64,000 bases of DNA from Pseudomonas yamanorum (GCF_900105735.1 NZ_LT629793.1:4650001-4714000); one strand, 5' to 3'. Positions 8,039-20,428 are shown, counted from the first letter of the stretch. A program made the numbers and translations. Notes: generated from the letters alone by a model not told the origin.

Positions 8039-11000
8039 ATGGACGTAGCAGGTAATGGCTCTACTTTGCCTCAGCGCAAAGGCACTGCAGGTTTCAAATC
8101 GATACCCCTCACACCCATCGCACTCGGATTGGCGCTATGGCTGGGCCAGGGTCCCATGGCCCGGGCGGATGACAGCAACCCTTACACGGCTCAGGTGCTG
8201 GAGTCGGCCTTCAGGAACGCGGTTGCTTCGTTTGGCCCCAACACCGATGTCTACAAGAACCTGCGGTTTGCCTACGCGGACATCGTTGACCTCGCGGCCA
8301 AGGACTTTGCCGCGCAGTCCGACAAGTTCGATTCGGCCCTCAAGCAATACTACGAACTGCAGCCGGAAAACCTGACGATTGGTGCGATGCTCGGCGACAC
8401 CAAACGGCCGCTGGACTATGCCTCGCGCCTGGACTATTACCGCAGCCGGTTGTTCAGCAACAGCGGCCGTTACACCACCGATATCCTGGATTTTTCCAAG
8501 GCCATCATCGCCCATCTGCCCGCCGCCAAGCCCTATGTCTATGTAGAACCGGGCGTCAGCAGCAACCTCAACGGGCAACTGAATGCCGGTCAATCCTGGG
8601 CGGGCGCTACACGTGACTGGAGCGCCAACGCGCAAACCTGGAAGACCCCGGAAGCCCAGGTCAACTCCGGCCTGGACCGCACCAATGCGTATTACTCCTA
8701 TGCCTTGGGCATGACCGGCAAGGGCGTGAATGTCGGTGTGCTGGACTCGGGCATCCTCACCGAGCATTTCGAGTTCCAGGGCAAGAACGCCCAGGGCCAG
8801 GATCGGGTGCAGGCGGTGACGTCCACCGGTGAGTACTACGCCACCCATCCACGCTATCTCCACGACACCCCGGATGGCGAGTTTCAAAAGGGCGAGCACT
8901 TCAGTATTTCCGGCGAGTACGACCCGACCATCAACGACGGTCACGGCACGGAAATGTCCGGAGTATTGGGCGCCAGTCGCAACGGCACGGGCATGCATGG
9001 CATTGCCTTTGACGCGAACATCTTTGTGGCCAATACCGGCGGCACCGATGACAACCGTTTCCAGGGTTCCAATGACCTCGACTACAACGCCTTCATGGCC
9101 AGCTACAACGCCCTGGCTGCAAAGAATGTGTCGATCGTCAACCAGAGCTGGGGACAAAACTCTCGCAACGACGTAGAGAACCACTTCGGCAATGTCGGCG
9201 ACAGTGCGGCGGACAACTTGCGCGACATGACCGCCGCTTATCGCCCGTTTTGGGACAAGGCCCACGCCGGGCAGAAAACCTGGATGGACGCGATGGCCGA
9301 CGCAGCGCGGCAAAACACGTTTATTCAGATCATCTCGGCAGGTAACGACAGCCACGGGGCCAACCCGGACACCAACGCCAACCTGCCGTTTTTCAAGCCC
9401 GACATCGAAGCCAAATTCCTTTCGATCACCGGTTACGACGAGACCAGCGCCCAGGTGTACAACCGCTGCGGCACCTCGAAGTGGTGGTGCGTGATGGGCG
9501 TTTCGGGGATTCCATCCACTGGGCCCGAAGGTGAAATTATCCCCAATGCCAACGGCACATCCGCCGCCGCGCCGAGCGTTTCCGGTGCCCTGGCTCTGGT
9601 GATCCAACGCTTCCCCTACATGACCGCCAGCCAGGCCCGCGATGTGTTGCTCACCACCTCCAGCTTGCAGGCGCCGGACGGTCCGGACACGCCAGTGGGG
9701 GACCAGACCGGTGGCCGCACCTACGACAACCTGCAACCGGTGCACGATGCTGCGCCGGGTACGCCGCAAGTGCCCGGCGTGGTCAGCGGCTGGGGTTTGC
9801 CCAACCTGCAAAAAGCCATGCAGGGGCCGGGGCAGTTCCTCGGCTCGGTGGCGGTGGCATTGCCCACCGGTACTCGGGATATCTGGGCTAACCCGATTTC
9901 CGACGAGGCAATCCGCGCCCGTCGCTTGGAAGATGCCACCGAACAGGCGACCTGGACCGCCACCAGACAGCAAAAAGGCTGGCTCAACGGCTTGCCCGCT
10001 AATGCGTCGGCGGACGATCAGTTTCAATACGAAATCGGCAGCGCGCGGGAGCAGGCGACGTTGGCACGCGGCAAGGACCTGCTCACCGGCAGCACCTACG
10101 TCGGCAGCCTGGCCAAGTCCGGAGACGGTGAACTGGTGCTGGAAGGCCAGAACACCTATTCGGGCAGCACCTGGGTCCGTGGCGGCAAGCTGTCGGTGGA
10201 CGGCGCGTTGACCTCGGCCGTGACGGTGGATGGCAGCGCGATGGGCACGGTGAACGCAGATAACGGTGTGACCACCACGCAGGGCGGCACACTGGCCGGC
10301 AACGGCACGGTGGGCGCCTTGACCGTCAACAGCGGTGGCCGCGTGGCGCCGGGGCATTCCATCGGCACGCTGCACACGGGCGACGTGACCTTCAACTCGG
10401 GCTCGGTGTACGCCGTAGAAGTGGGCCCGAACGGGCGAAGCGATCAGATTCAGAGCAGCGGCGCCGCCACCCTCAATGGCGGTGTGGTCACCGTTTCTCT
10501 GGAGAACAGCGCCAATCTGCTGTCCGCCACCGAAGCCCGCAGCCTGCTGGGCCAGCAGTACAGCATCCTCAGCGCCAGCCAAGGCATCAATGGCCAATTT
10601 GCGGCGATCTCGCCCAATTACCTGTTTATTGGCACCCAGCTGAATTATCAGCCGAACCTGCTGAGCCTTGCGGTGGAGCGCAACCAGACAACCTTTGCCA
10701 GCGTCGCGCAAACCCGCAACGAACGCGCCGTGGCCACGGCAGTAGAGACCTTGGGCAACGGCAGCCCCGTGTATGAAAGCCTGCTGGCGTCAGATTCGGC
10801 GGCCCAGGCGCGGGACGCGTTCAAGCAACTCTCGGGGCAACTGCACTCGGATGTGGCGGCGGCGCAAATGGCCGACAGTCGTTACATTCGCGAAGCCGTC
10901 AACGGCCGTCTGCAACAGGCTCAGGCACTGGATTCCAGTGCACAGATCCAGGCCAGCGACAACGGCGGCTGGGTGCAACTGCTGGGCGGTCGCGATAACG

Positions 11001-11773
11001 TCAGCGGTGACAACAACGCCAGTGGCTACTCCTCGTCCACCAGCGGTGTGCTGCTCGGCCTGGACACCGAGGTCGGCGACGGCTGGCGTTTGGGCGCAGC
11101 GACCGGCTACACCCAGAGTCACCTCAATGGCGACGCCTCGGCGTCGGCAGACAGCGACAACTATCACCTGTCGGTCTACGGCGGTAAACGCTTCGAGGCC
11201 GTCGCTCTGCGCTTGGGCGGCGCCACCACCTGGCACCGTATAGACAGCTCGCGGCGAGTGGCTTACGCCAACCAGTCGGACTACGACAAGGCCGACTACA
11301 GTGCTCGCACCGATCAGGTGTTCGGCGAAATCGGCTACACCCAATGGGCGTTTGTCGAGCCCTTTGCCAACCTGACTTACCTGAACTACCAAAGCAATTC
11401 GTTCAAAGAGAAAGGCGGCGCCGCGGCCTTGCATGCCAGCAAGCAAAGCCAGGACGCCACGCTCTCGACGTTGGGTCTGCGTGCGCATACCCAATTGCCG
11501 GTCAGCTCGACCTCGGCCGTGACGTTGCGCGGTGAACTGGGCTGGGAGCATCAGTTGGGCGATACCGACCGTGAGGCCTCGCTGAAGTTTGCCGGCAGCG
11601 ACACTGCGTTTGCCGTCAACAGCGTGCCGGTGGCCCGTGATGGGGCCGTCATCAAGGCCAGTGCGGAGATGGCCTTGACCAAGGACACGCTGGTGTCCTT
11701 GAGCTACAGCGGTCTGCTGTCCAACCGGGGCAATAACAACGGGATCAATGCCGGATTTACCTTCCGCTTCTAA
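8039..11773 (+). CDS. Subtilisin-type serine protease autotransporter (type Va secretion)
   Basis: This 1244-residue self-secreting protease has an extended signal region (about 1-42, cleavage near MARADDS). The S8 peptidase domain carries the triad D236 (GVLDSG), H302 (DGHGTE) and S508 (NGTSAAAPS). A passenger-associated beta-strand segment follows (GDGELVLEGQNTYSGSTWV, about 695-735), then a glycine-rich beta-helix stretch and a C-terminal 12-strand barrel of about 280 residues ending in GFTFRF, the aromatic-terminated BAM signal. Related Pseudomonas proteins act as surface or released proteases affecting virulence and biofilm. The substrate is not predictable. It stands alone with a strong Shine-Dalgarno and its own terminator. 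Confidence 0.94.
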   Translation: MDVAGNGSTLPQRKGTAGFKSIPLTPIALGLALWLGQGPMARADDSNPYTAQVLESAFRNAVASFGPNTDVYKNLRFAYADIVDLAAKDFAAQSDKFDSALKQYYELQPENLTIGAMLGDTKRPLDYASRLDYYRSRLFSNSGRYTTDILDFSKAIIAHLPAAKPYVYVEPGVSSNLNGQLNAGQSWAGATRDWSANAQTWKTPEAQVNSGLDRTNAYYSYALGMTGKGVNVGVLDSGILTEHFEFQGKNAQGQDRVQAVTSTGEYYATHPRYLHDTPDGEFQKGEHFSISGEYDPTINDGHGTEMSGVLGASRNGTGMHGIAFDANIFVANTGGTDDNRFQGSNDLDYNAFMASYNALAAKNVSIVNQSWGQNSRNDVENHFGNVGDSAADNLRDMTAAYRPFWDKAHAGQKTWMDAMADAARQNTFIQIISAGNDSHGANPDTNANLPFFKPDIEAKFLSITGYDETSAQVYNRCGTSKWWCVMGVSGIPSTGPEGEIIPNANGTSAAAPSVSGALALVIQRFPYMTASQARDVLLTTSSLQAPDGPDTPVGDQTGGRTYDNLQPVHDAAPGTPQVPGVVSGWGLPNLQKAMQGPGQFLGSVAVALPTGTRDIWANPISDEAIRARRLEDATEQATWTATRQQKGWLNGLPANASADDQFQYEIGSAREQATLARGKDLLTGSTYVGSLAKSGDGELVLEGQNTYSGSTWVRGGKLSVDGALTSAVTVDGSAMGTVNADNGVTTTQGGTLAGNGTVGALTVNSGGRVAPGHSIGTLHTGDVTFNSGSVYAVEVGPNGRSDQIQSSGAATLNGGVVTVSLENSANLLSATEARSLLGQQYSILSASQGINGQFAAISPNYLFIGTQLNYQPNLLSLAVERNQTTFASVAQTRNERAVATAVETLGNGSPVYESLLASDSAAQARDAFKQLSGQLHSDVAAAQMADSRYIREAVNGRLQQAQALDSSAQIQASDNGGWVQLLGGRDNVSGDNNASGYSSSTSGVLLGLDTEVGDGWRLGAATGYTQSHLNGDASASADSDNYHLSVYGGKRFEAVALRLGGATTWHRIDSSRRVAYANQSDYDKADYSARTDQVFGEIGYTQWAFVEPFANLTYLNYQSNSFKEKGGAAALHASKQSQDATLSTLGLRAHTQLPVSSTSAVTLRGELGWEHQLGDTDREASLKFAGSDTAFAVNSVPVARDGAVIKASAEMALTKDTLVSLSYSGLLSNRGNNNGINAGFTFRF

Positions 11774-11794
11774 CTCCGCGTCGTTGCCTGTGAG

Positions 11795-11825
11795 GGGGCG
11801 TACTGAGGGATCAGTGCGCCCCTTT
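11795..11825 (+). terminator. Rho-independent terminator after the autotransporter gene
   Basis: GGGGCGTACTGA pairs with TCAGTGCGCCCC (one internal mismatch), followed by a short T run. Confidence 0.8.
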
Positions 11826-11900
11826 ATTCATGGGATAAACAGCCCTGCGCAAAATTGACTCACAGGTTTACAATTGCCGCTCCTGATCAGGAGTATCCCT

Positions 11901-12374
11901 GTGCTGACTCATCTCGATTCCCAAGGTCGCGCCCACATGGTCGACGTCACTGAAAAAGCCGTGACGTTCCGTGAAGCCGTGGCTGAAGCGCGGGTGCGCA
12001 TGTTGCCCGAGACCCTGAAAATGATTGTCGACGGCGCCCACCCCAAGGGCGACGTGTTCGCCGTGGCCCGCATCGCCGGGATCCAGGCCGCGAAAAAAAC
12101 CAGTGACCTGATTCCCTTGTGCCACCCGCTGATGCTCACCGGGGTCAAGGTTGAACTCAGCGCCGATGGCCTGGACGCGGTGCACATCATCGCCCGCTGC
12201 AAACTCTCCGGCCAGACCGGCGTGGAGATGGAAGCGTTGACTGCGGCCAGCGTCGCCGCCCTGACGATCTACGACATGTGCAAGGCCGTGGACCGTGGCA
12301 TGACCATCGAAACCATTCGTCTGCTGGAAAAACTCGGCGGCAAGAGCGGGCATTTCAAGGCGGACCAGGCATGA
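11901..12374 (+). CDS. moaC: Cyclic pyranopterin monophosphate synthase MoaC
   Basis: MoaC converts the MoaA product (3',8-cH2GTP) to cyclic pyranopterin monophosphate in molybdenum cofactor synthesis. The 157-residue protein shows the family N-terminus [15 protein letters not shown] and the conserved [10 protein letters not shown] and [20 protein letters not shown] segments. The start is GTG 11901, with CAGGAGTA upstream; an earlier in-frame start at 11874 lacks a Shine-Dalgarno and family homology. Its stop overlaps the start of moaD (ATGA), so translation is probably coupled. moaA is not in the window. Confidence 0.96.
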   Translation: MLTHLDSQGRAHMVDVTEKAVTFREAVAEARVRMLPETLKMIVDGAHPKGDVFAVARIAGIQAAKKTSDLIPLCHPLMLTGVKVELSADGLDAVHIIARCKLSGQTGVEMEALTAASVAALTIYDMCKAVDRGMTIETIRLLEKLGGKSGHFKADQA

Positions 12375-12613
12375 GCATCAACGTACTGTTTTTTGCGCGC
12401 TACCGTGAAGCCGTGGACCTGGACTCGCTGGAGGTTGAAGGCGAATTCGCCACGATCGACTCCGTGCGCCAGGCCTTGGCCGGCGACCCCGGCTTTGAAG
12501 TGCTCAACGAAACCGGCTTGATGTGCGCCCGTAACGAAGAGCTGTGTTCGCTGGATGAGCCGCTCGTTGATGGCGACGAAGTGGCATTCTTCCCTCCAGT
12601 GACCGGAGGCTGA
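12371..12613 (+). CDS. moaD: Molybdopterin synthase sulfur-carrier subunit MoaD
   Basis: This 80-residue ubiquitin-like protein has a C-terminal VTGG that is thiocarboxylated to supply sulfur for the molybdopterin dithiolene. The start ATG 12371 overlaps the moaC stop. It pairs with MoaE just downstream to form the heterotetrameric synthase. Confidence 0.95.
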   Translation: MSINVLFFARYREAVDLDSLEVEGEFATIDSVRQALAGDPGFEVLNETGLMCARNEELCSLDEPLVDGDEVAFFPPVTGG

Positions 12614-12615
12614 CC

Positions 12616-13065
12616 ATGGCGATTCGGGTGCAGGCCGAGGCGTTTGATCCCGGTGCCGAGGTCAATGCGATGCATGCGGCCAATGCGGGCGTGGGGGCGG
12701 TGGTGAGTTTTGTCGGCTATGTGCGTGACTTCAATGATGGCCTGGATGTGGCGGGGATGTTCCTCGAACACTACCCGGGCATGACTGAAAAAGCCCTCGG
12801 CAAAATTGCCGTAGAGGCGGAGCAACGCTGGCCGCTGCTCAAGCTGGAAGTGCTGCATCGCATCGGCGCCCTGGAGCCGGGTGAACCGATCGTGTTCGTG
12901 GCGGTGGCCAGTGCCCATCGCCAGGCGGCGTTCGATGCCTGTGCCTTTGTGATGGACTACCTGAAGACGCGGGCGCCGTTCTGGAAGAAGGAGAACACCA
13001 GTGAAGGGCCGCGCTGGGTGGAAGGGCGCGACAGCGATCACACTGCCGCTGATCGCTGGAAATAA
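12616..13065 (+). CDS. moaE: Molybdopterin synthase catalytic subunit MoaE
   Basis: MoaE accepts sulfur from MoaD thiocarboxylate and converts cyclic pyranopterin monophosphate to molybdopterin. The 149-residue length is standard. Conserved segments include GAVVSFVGYVRD, LEHYPGMTEK, VAVASAHRQAAFDAC and the catalytic lysine region APFWKKE. It begins two bases after the moaD stop and ends the moaCDE unit, followed by a perfect palindrome that probably stops transcription from both sides. Confidence 0.96.
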   Translation: MAIRVQAEAFDPGAEVNAMHAANAGVGAVVSFVGYVRDFNDGLDVAGMFLEHYPGMTEKALGKIAVEAEQRWPLLKLEVLHRIGALEPGEPIVFVAVASAHRQAAFDACAFVMDYLKTRAPFWKKENTSEGPRWVEGRDSDHTAADRWK

Positions 13066-13090
13066 CGACACGTGTGGTGAGGGAGCTTGC

Positions 13091-13120
13091 TGTGGCGAGG
13101 GAGCAAGCTCCCTCGCCACA
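13091..13120. repeat. Perfect 14-bp-arm palindrome between convergent genes
   Basis: TGTGGCGAGGGAGC, two bases AA, then its exact reverse complement. A degenerate extra copy of one arm precedes it (13073-13089). It resembles a REP-class repeat and probably serves as a transcription barrier between moaE and the convergent oxidase gene, although no T run follows. Confidence 0.8.
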
Positions 13121-13124
13121 GGGG

Positions 13125-14420
<1,296 letters not shown>

Positions 14421-14436
14421 TTTAGCGCATTCCGGC

Positions 14437-15924
14437 TTAAGGGCGTTTGCGCTCTACAGGGCGCAACAAATGCGTCGGCGGCGTTTCGCAGCTGATCTTG
14501 CGGCCCAGCAAGGTTTCGATCGACGGCAACTGATACGAATCGTCTTCACCGGCAAAGCTGATGGACACCCCCGCAGCACCGGCACGGCCGGTACGGCCAA
14601 TCCGGTGCACGTAGTCATCCGGCACTTCCGGCAGGGTGAAGTTGATCACGTGGCTGATGCCGTCGATGTGAATCCCGCGCCCGGCCACGTCGGTGGCCAC
14701 CAGCACGCGAATCTTGCCTTCGCGGAAACCTTCCAGGGTCTTGATGCGCTTGTGCTGCGGCACGTCGCCGGACAGTTGCGCGGCATTCACCCCATCACGT
14801 ACCAGGCGTTCTTCGATGCGGCGCACTTCGTCCTTGCGGTTGGCAAACACCATGACCCGCTCCCAACCGTTGTCGTTGACCAGGTTGTAGAGCAGCTTGT
14901 ATTTGTCGGCACCGGCCACGGCATAGATGTGCTGTTCGACGTTCTCGCTGGCAACGTTGAGTGCCTCGATCTCGACGATGGACGGGTCGGTGGTCCACTG
15001 CTTGGCGAGGTTCATCACGTCTTCGGTGAAGGTCGCGGAGAACAGCAGGGTCTGGCGTTCGTTTTTCGGCGGGGTCTGGCGAATGATCTGACGCACTTGT
15101 GGGATGAAACCCATGTCGAGCATGCGGTCGGCTTCGTCCAGCACCATCACTTCGACCATGTCCAGGTGCACGTCGCCCCGCTGGTTGAAGTCCAGCAAGC
15201 GGCCCGGTGTGGCCACCAGGATGTCGCAGTGGCGCGCTTCCAGGTGCTTGAGCTGCTTGTCGAAGTCCATGCCACCGACAAACGTCATCACGTTGAGGCC
15301 GGTGTATTTGGTCAGGTCGGCGGCGTCCTTGGCGATCTGTACCACCAGCTCCCGGGTCGGGGCGATGATCAGTGCGCGCGGCTCACCCATATAGCGCTCT
15401 TTCGGCGGCGGGGTTTGCAGCAACTGGGTGATGATCGAGATCAGGAAGGCGGCGGTCTTGCCGGTACCGGTCTGGGCGCGACCGATGGCGTCTTTGCCGG
15501 CGAGGGTGAAGCCCAGCACTTGCGCCTGGATCGGCGTGCAATACGGGAAACCCAGGTCCTGGATGGCGTGCATCAGTTCCGGGGCGAGCTTGAAATCATG
15601 AAAGCGGGTTTTGCCTTCCTGGGGTTCGACAGCGAAGTCTTCCAGTTTCCAGGGAATAACCACAGGTTTGGGCGCGCGTTCACGGCGCGGCTTTTCCTGG
15701 CGTGGCTCCTGGCGTGGTTGGTCGGCGGCTGGTTCTTCAGCGACGTTAACCGTGGCGGGTGTGGTCACCGGCTCTTTTTTTGGCGAGGCTACAGGTGCGG
15801 TCCGGCCAGGCTGCTGGCCGTCATTGCGGCTGCCTTGAACATGGGCGGGGGCACTGGAACCTGGCGCGAGCTGCTCAGCCTCGCTTTTACCGAACATCTT
15901 CTTGAGTGCTTTGAGCACGGTCAT
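14437..15924 (-). CDS. rhlB: ATP-dependent DEAD-box RNA helicase RhlB
   Basis: RhlB unwinds structured RNA and works with the RNase E degradosome. The 495-residue protein starts [17 protein letters not shown], the Pseudomonas RhlB N-terminus. A low-complexity, Pro/Glu/Arg-rich linker follows (about 20-95), then the two RecA domains: AQTGTGKT (motif I), PTRELVV (Ia), TPGRLLD (Ib), VLDEADRML (II), LFSATF (III), [11 protein letters not shown] (V) and [10 protein letters not shown] (VI). It is a single gene on the minus strand. The extended disordered N-terminus is longer than in E. coli RhlB and typical of the genus. Confidence 0.95.
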   Translation of the reverse strand: MTVLKALKKMFGKSEAEQLAPGSSAPAHVQGSRNDGQQPGRTAPVASPKKEPVTTPATVNVAEEPAADQPRQEPRQEKPRRERAPKPVVIPWKLEDFAVEPQEGKTRFHDFKLAPELMHAIQDLGFPYCTPIQAQVLGFTLAGKDAIGRAQTGTGKTAAFLISIITQLLQTPPPKERYMGEPRALIIAPTRELVVQIAKDAADLTKYTGLNVMTFVGGMDFDKQLKHLEARHCDILVATPGRLLDFNQRGDVHLDMVEVMVLDEADRMLDMGFIPQVRQIIRQTPPKNERQTLLFSATFTEDVMNLAKQWTTDPSIVEIEALNVASENVEQHIYAVAGADKYKLLYNLVNDNGWERVMVFANRKDEVRRIEERLVRDGVNAAQLSGDVPQHKRIKTLEGFREGKIRVLVATDVAGRGIHIDGISHVINFTLPEVPDDYVHRIGRTGRAGAAGVSISFAGEDDSYQLPSIETLLGRKISCETPPTHLLRPVERKRP

Positions 15925-16020
15925 CTCATCAATTGGTTAAGGAATGTACGCCGGCCAGTGTAATGCAAGAATCGGGCGCGGCGTAGTGCGTTGGTCATGC
16001 GGCTACACAATGGGTAGTTT

Positions 16021-16905
<885 letters not shown>

Positions 16906-16995
16906 TTAAAGCAAAAACCTCATGCTGTTTGACCCCAAAAAAAGCCAACACGGGTCGATGTCGCCTCATAAGGGTGCGGTGGGGTTCTAGCTCCG

Positions 16996-17013
16996 ACACA
17001 ACAAGAGCAAAAC
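16996..17013 (+). promoter_or_regulatory. Possible Hfq/Crc (CA) site before aapJ
   Basis: The A-rich tract ACACAACAAGAGCAAAAC lies directly before the GGAGG Shine-Dalgarno of aapJ. AACAAGAG matches seven of eight positions of the AANAANAA catabolite-repression motif. The position fits translational repression, but short A-rich tracts are common. Confidence 0.35.
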
Positions 17014-17024
17014 TGGAGGTTTGA

Positions 17025-18056
17025 ATGAAGGTATTGAAATCCACCCTGGCCATCGTGACCGCGGCTGCCGTATTGGGTGTCAGTGGTTTCGCCCAGGCTG
17101 GCGCCACGCTGGATGCCGTGCAGAAGAAAGGCTTTGTGCAGTGTGGCGTGAGCGACGGTCTGCCAGGCTTCTCGGTGCCGGACGCCAGCGGCAAGATCCT
17201 CGGGATCGACGCTGACGTATGCCGTGCTGTTGCCGCTGCCGTATTCGGCGACGCAACCAAGGTCAAATTCAGCCAGTTGAATGCCAAGGAGCGTTTCACC
17301 GCGCTTCAGTCTGGCGAAGTCGACATCCTGTCGCGTAACACCACCATGACCAGCTCCCGCGATGCCGGCATGGGTCTGAAATTCCCGGGTTTCATCACCT
17401 ACTACGACGGTGTTGGCTTCCTGGTGAACAACAAGCTGGGCGTTAAAAGTGCCAAGGAACTGGACGGTGCAACCATCTGCATCCAGGCCGGTACCACCAC
17501 TGAGCTGAACGTTTCCGACTACTTCCGCGCCAACAACCTGAAGTACACCCCGATCACGTTCGACACCTCCGATGAAAGCGCCAAGTCGCTGGAATCCGGT
17601 CGTTGCGACGTACTGACCTCCGATAAGTCCCAGCTCTACGCACAGCGCAGCAAGCTGGCTTCGCCGAAAGACTACGTGGTTCTGCCGGAAACCATTTCCA
17701 AAGAACCACTGGGCCCTGTCGTGCGTAACGGCGACGACGAGTGGCTGGCCATCGTGCGCTGGGTTGGCTACGCCATGCTCAACGCTGAAGAAGCCGGTAT
17801 CACCTCCAAAAACGTCGAAGCTGAAGCCAAGTCCACCAAGAACCCGGACGTTGCCCGTCTGCTGGGTGCTGACGGCGAATACGGCAAAGACCTGAAAGTG
17901 AAGAAAGACTGGGTCGTACAGATCGTCAAGCAGGTCGGTAACTACGGCGAAGTGTTCGAGAAAAACCTCGGCAAGAGCACTCCTCTGGAAATCGATCGTG
18001 GCCTGAACGCACTGTGGACCAACGGTGGCATTCAATACGCACCACCTGTGCGCTGA
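17025..18056 (+). CDS. aapJ: General L-amino acid ABC transporter, periplasmic binding protein AapJ
   Basis: This 343-residue solute-binding protein has a Sec signal peptide (MKVLKSTLAIVTAAAVLGVSG.., cleavage near FAQA-GATL). It is the ligand-capturing component of a broad-specificity (Glu/Asp and other L-amino acids) importer. Family features include GVSDGLPGFSVPDASGKILGIDADVCRAVAAAVFG-type binding-protein motifs in short conserved blocks and a C-terminal GLNALWTNGGIQYAPPVR typical of AapJ. GGAGG precedes the start. It is the first gene of aapJQMP, followed by an intercistronic stem-loop that probably keeps its level above that of the permeases. Confidence 0.95.
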   Translation: MKVLKSTLAIVTAAAVLGVSGFAQAGATLDAVQKKGFVQCGVSDGLPGFSVPDASGKILGIDADVCRAVAAAVFGDATKVKFSQLNAKERFTALQSGEVDILSRNTTMTSSRDAGMGLKFPGFITYYDGVGFLVNNKLGVKSAKELDGATICIQAGTTTELNVSDYFRANNLKYTPITFDTSDESAKSLESGRCDVLTSDKSQLYAQRSKLASPKDYVVLPETISKEPLGPVVRNGDDEWLAIVRWVGYAMLNAEEAGITSKNVEAEAKSTKNPDVARLLGADGEYGKDLKVKKDWVVQIVKQVGNYGEVFEKNLGKSTPLEIDRGLNALWTNGGIQYAPPVR

Positions 18057-18070
18057 TCGCTGATGGTTCT

Positions 18071-18099
18071 ATCACCCGGTGGGCCAACCGCCGGGTGAT
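18071..18099 (+). promoter_or_regulatory. Intercistronic stem-loop between aapJ and aapQ
   Basis: ATCACCCGG pairs perfectly with CCGGGTGAT across an 11-base loop, with no strong T run. It is typical of partial attenuation or mRNA protection after a binding-protein gene. Confidence 0.75.
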
Positions 18100-18128
18100 G
18101 TTCTGTTCCATTATTTCTGGGGCACTTA

Positions 18129-19310
18129 ATGCAAAATCAAATCGGCGCACCAAAACAGAAGCTCAGCTTCAGTGATCCAAAAGTGCGTGCGTGGCTATTC
18201 CAGATCATCACGATTGTGGCGGTGGTCTCGTTGGGCTGGTACCTGTTCAACAACACGCAAACCAACCTTCAACACCGGGGCATTACCTCGGGTTTCGACT
18301 TTCTTGAGCGCAGTGCCGGCTTCGGCATCGCTCAGCACCTGATCGACTACACCGAATCGGACAGCTATGCCCGGGTCTTTGTGATCGGTCTGCTCAACAC
18401 TCTGCTGGTGACCGTGATCGGTGTGGTCCTGGCGACCATCCTCGGGTTCATCATCGGTGTGGCGCGCTTGTCGCCCAACTGGATGATCAACAAGCTGGCG
18501 ACCGTGTATGTGGAGGTATTCCGCAACATTCCGCCGCTGCTGCAAATCCTGTTCTGGTACTTCGCGGTATTCCTGACGATGCCGGGGCCGCGTAACAGCC
18601 ACAACTTTGGCGACACCTTCTTTGTCAGCAGCCGTGGCCTGAACATGCCCGCCGCGTTGGTGGCGGACGGTTTCTGGCCGTTTGTGATCAGCGTGGTGGT
18701 GGCGATCATCGCCATTGTGTTGATGGCCCGTTGGGCCAACAAACGCTTTGAAGCCACCGGGGTTCCGTTCCACAAGTTCTGGGCCGGCCTGGCCCTGTTG
18801 GTGGTGATCCCTACACTGTGCGCACTGGTTTTCGGCGCGCCGCTGCACTGGGAAATGCCCAAGCTGCAAGGCTTCAACTTCGTCGGCGGCTGGGTGCTGA
18901 TTCCCGAGTTGCTGGCGCTGACCCTGGCCCTGACCGTGTATACCGCGGCGTTTATCGCCGAGATCGTGCGTTCAGGCATCAAGTCCGTCAGCCATGGCCA
19001 GACCGAAGCGGCGCGTTCCCTCGGGCTGCGCAACGGTCCGACCCTGCGCAAAGTGATCATCCCGCAAGCCCTGCGCGTGATCATCCCGCCGCTGACCAGC
19101 CAATACCTGAACCTGGCGAAAAACTCGTCACTGGCCGCCGGTATCGGTTACCCGGAAATGGTTTCGCTGTTTGCCGGCACGGTGCTCAACCAGACCGGCC
19201 AGGCCATCGAGGTTATTGCCATCACCATGAGCGTGTACCTGGCGATCAGCATCAGCATTTCCCTGCTGATGAACTGGTACAACAAGCGCATTGCGCTGAT
19301 CGAGCGGTGA
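18129..19310 (+). CDS. aapQ: General L-amino acid ABC transporter permease AapQ
   Basis: This 393-residue inner-membrane permease of the HisMQ/GltJK family has several hydrophobic helices and the EAA loop (HGQTEAARSLGLRNG) that docks on the ATPase. An extended central periplasmic segment (around residues 130-250) is characteristic of AapQ versus smaller amino-acid permeases. It is followed 10 bases later by aapM and shares the operon with aapJ and aapP. Confidence 0.94.
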   Translation: MQNQIGAPKQKLSFSDPKVRAWLFQIITIVAVVSLGWYLFNNTQTNLQHRGITSGFDFLERSAGFGIAQHLIDYTESDSYARVFVIGLLNTLLVTVIGVVLATILGFIIGVARLSPNWMINKLATVYVEVFRNIPPLLQILFWYFAVFLTMPGPRNSHNFGDTFFVSSRGLNMPAALVADGFWPFVISVVVAIIAIVLMARWANKRFEATGVPFHKFWAGLALLVVIPTLCALVFGAPLHWEMPKLQGFNFVGGWVLIPELLALTLALTVYTAAFIAEIVRSGIKSVSHGQTEAARSLGLRNGPTLRKVIIPQALRVIIPPLTSQYLNLAKNSSLAAGIGYPEMVSLFAGTVLNQTGQAIEVIAITMSVYLAISISISLLMNWYNKRIALIER

Positions 19311-19320
19311 GGAAACCTGC

Positions 19321-20418
19321 ATGAGTACGCATACTTTCAAACCTGATATGCCGCCACCGAACAAAGTGTTCGGGCCGATGGCATGGATGCGCGCCAACCT
19401 GTTTTCCAGCTGGCTCAACACCCTGCTGACATTGCTGGCGTTCTACCTGATCTACCTGGTTGTGCCGCCGATCCTGCACTGGGCGATCCTCGATGCAAAC
19501 TGGGTGGGTACCACCCGCGCCGACTGCACCAAGGAGGGCGCCTGCTGGGTGTTTATCCAACAGCGCTTCGGGCAGTTCATGTACGGCTACTATCCCGGCG
19601 ACCTGCGCTGGCGCGTCGACCTGACCGTGTGGCTGGCCATCGTGGGCGTGGCGCCGTTGTTCATCTCGCGCTTCACGCGCAAGGCGGTCTACGGCCTGAG
19701 CTTTTTGGTGGTGTACCCGATCGTTGCCTACTTCCTGCTGCACGGCGGGATCTTCGGCATGACCAACGTGGCCACCAGCCAATGGGGCGGCTTGATGCTG
19801 ACCCTGGTGATCGCCACCGTCGGTATTGCCGGGGCCTTGCCCCTGGGCATCGTGCTGGCGCTGGGTCGGCGTTCGAACATGCCGGCGATTCGTGTGGTCT
19901 GCGTGACCTTCATCGAGTTCTGGCGCGGCGTGCCGTTGATCACGGTGCTGTTCATGTCGTCGGTAATGTTGCCGCTGTTCCTGCCGGAAGGCATGGGCAT
20001 CGACAAATTGCTGCGGGCGTTGATCGGCGTGATCCTGTTCCAGTCGGCCTACGTGGCCGAAGTGGTGCGCGGTGGCTTGCAGGCGATTCCCAAGGGCCAA
20101 TACGAGGCCGCGGCCGCGATGGGCCTGGGTTACTGGCGCAGCATGGGCCTGGTGATTTTGCCCCAGGCGCTGAAGATGGTGATCCCGGGCATCGTCAACA
20201 CGTTTATCGCGTTGTTCAAGGACACCAGCCTTGTGATCATCATCGGCCTGTTCGACCTGCTCAACAGCGTCAAGCAAGCCGCCGCCGACCCGAAATGGTT
20301 GGGCATGGCCACTGAAGGCTACGTATTCGCAGCCCTGGTGTTCTGGATTTTCTGTTTTGGTATGTCCCGCTATTCCATTCATTTGGAACACAAGCTGGAC
20401 ACAGGCCACAAGCGTTAG
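19321..20418 (+). CDS. aapM: General L-amino acid ABC transporter permease AapM
   Basis: This 365-residue partner permease has multiple membrane helices and the EAA motif [19 protein letters not shown], which contacts AapP. GAGG precedes the ATG. With AapQ it forms the heterodimeric translocation path. Confidence 0.94.
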   Translation: MSTHTFKPDMPPPNKVFGPMAWMRANLFSSWLNTLLTLLAFYLIYLVVPPILHWAILDANWVGTTRADCTKEGACWVFIQQRFGQFMYGYYPGDLRWRVDLTVWLAIVGVAPLFISRFTRKAVYGLSFLVVYPIVAYFLLHGGIFGMTNVATSQWGGLMLTLVIATVGIAGALPLGIVLALGRRSNMPAIRVVCVTFIEFWRGVPLITVLFMSSVMLPLFLPEGMGIDKLLRALIGVILFQSAYVAEVVRGGLQAIPKGQYEAAAAMGLGYWRSMGLVILPQALKMVIPGIVNTFIALFKDTSLVIIIGLFDLLNSVKQAAADPKWLGMATEGYVFAALVFWIFCFGMSRYSIHLEHKLDTGHKR

Positions 20419-20428
20419 GAGTGTTGTG

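Noticed and set aside
8135..10711. Very long open frame on the minus strand opposite the autotransporter
   Set aside because: It lies entirely antisense to a clear protease gene, has no homology pattern or Shine-Dalgarno, and is explained by high GC at third positions.
11851..11874. Sigma-70 promoter TTGACT..TACAAT before moaC
   Set aside because: The two hexamers are only eight bases apart, so they cannot form one promoter.
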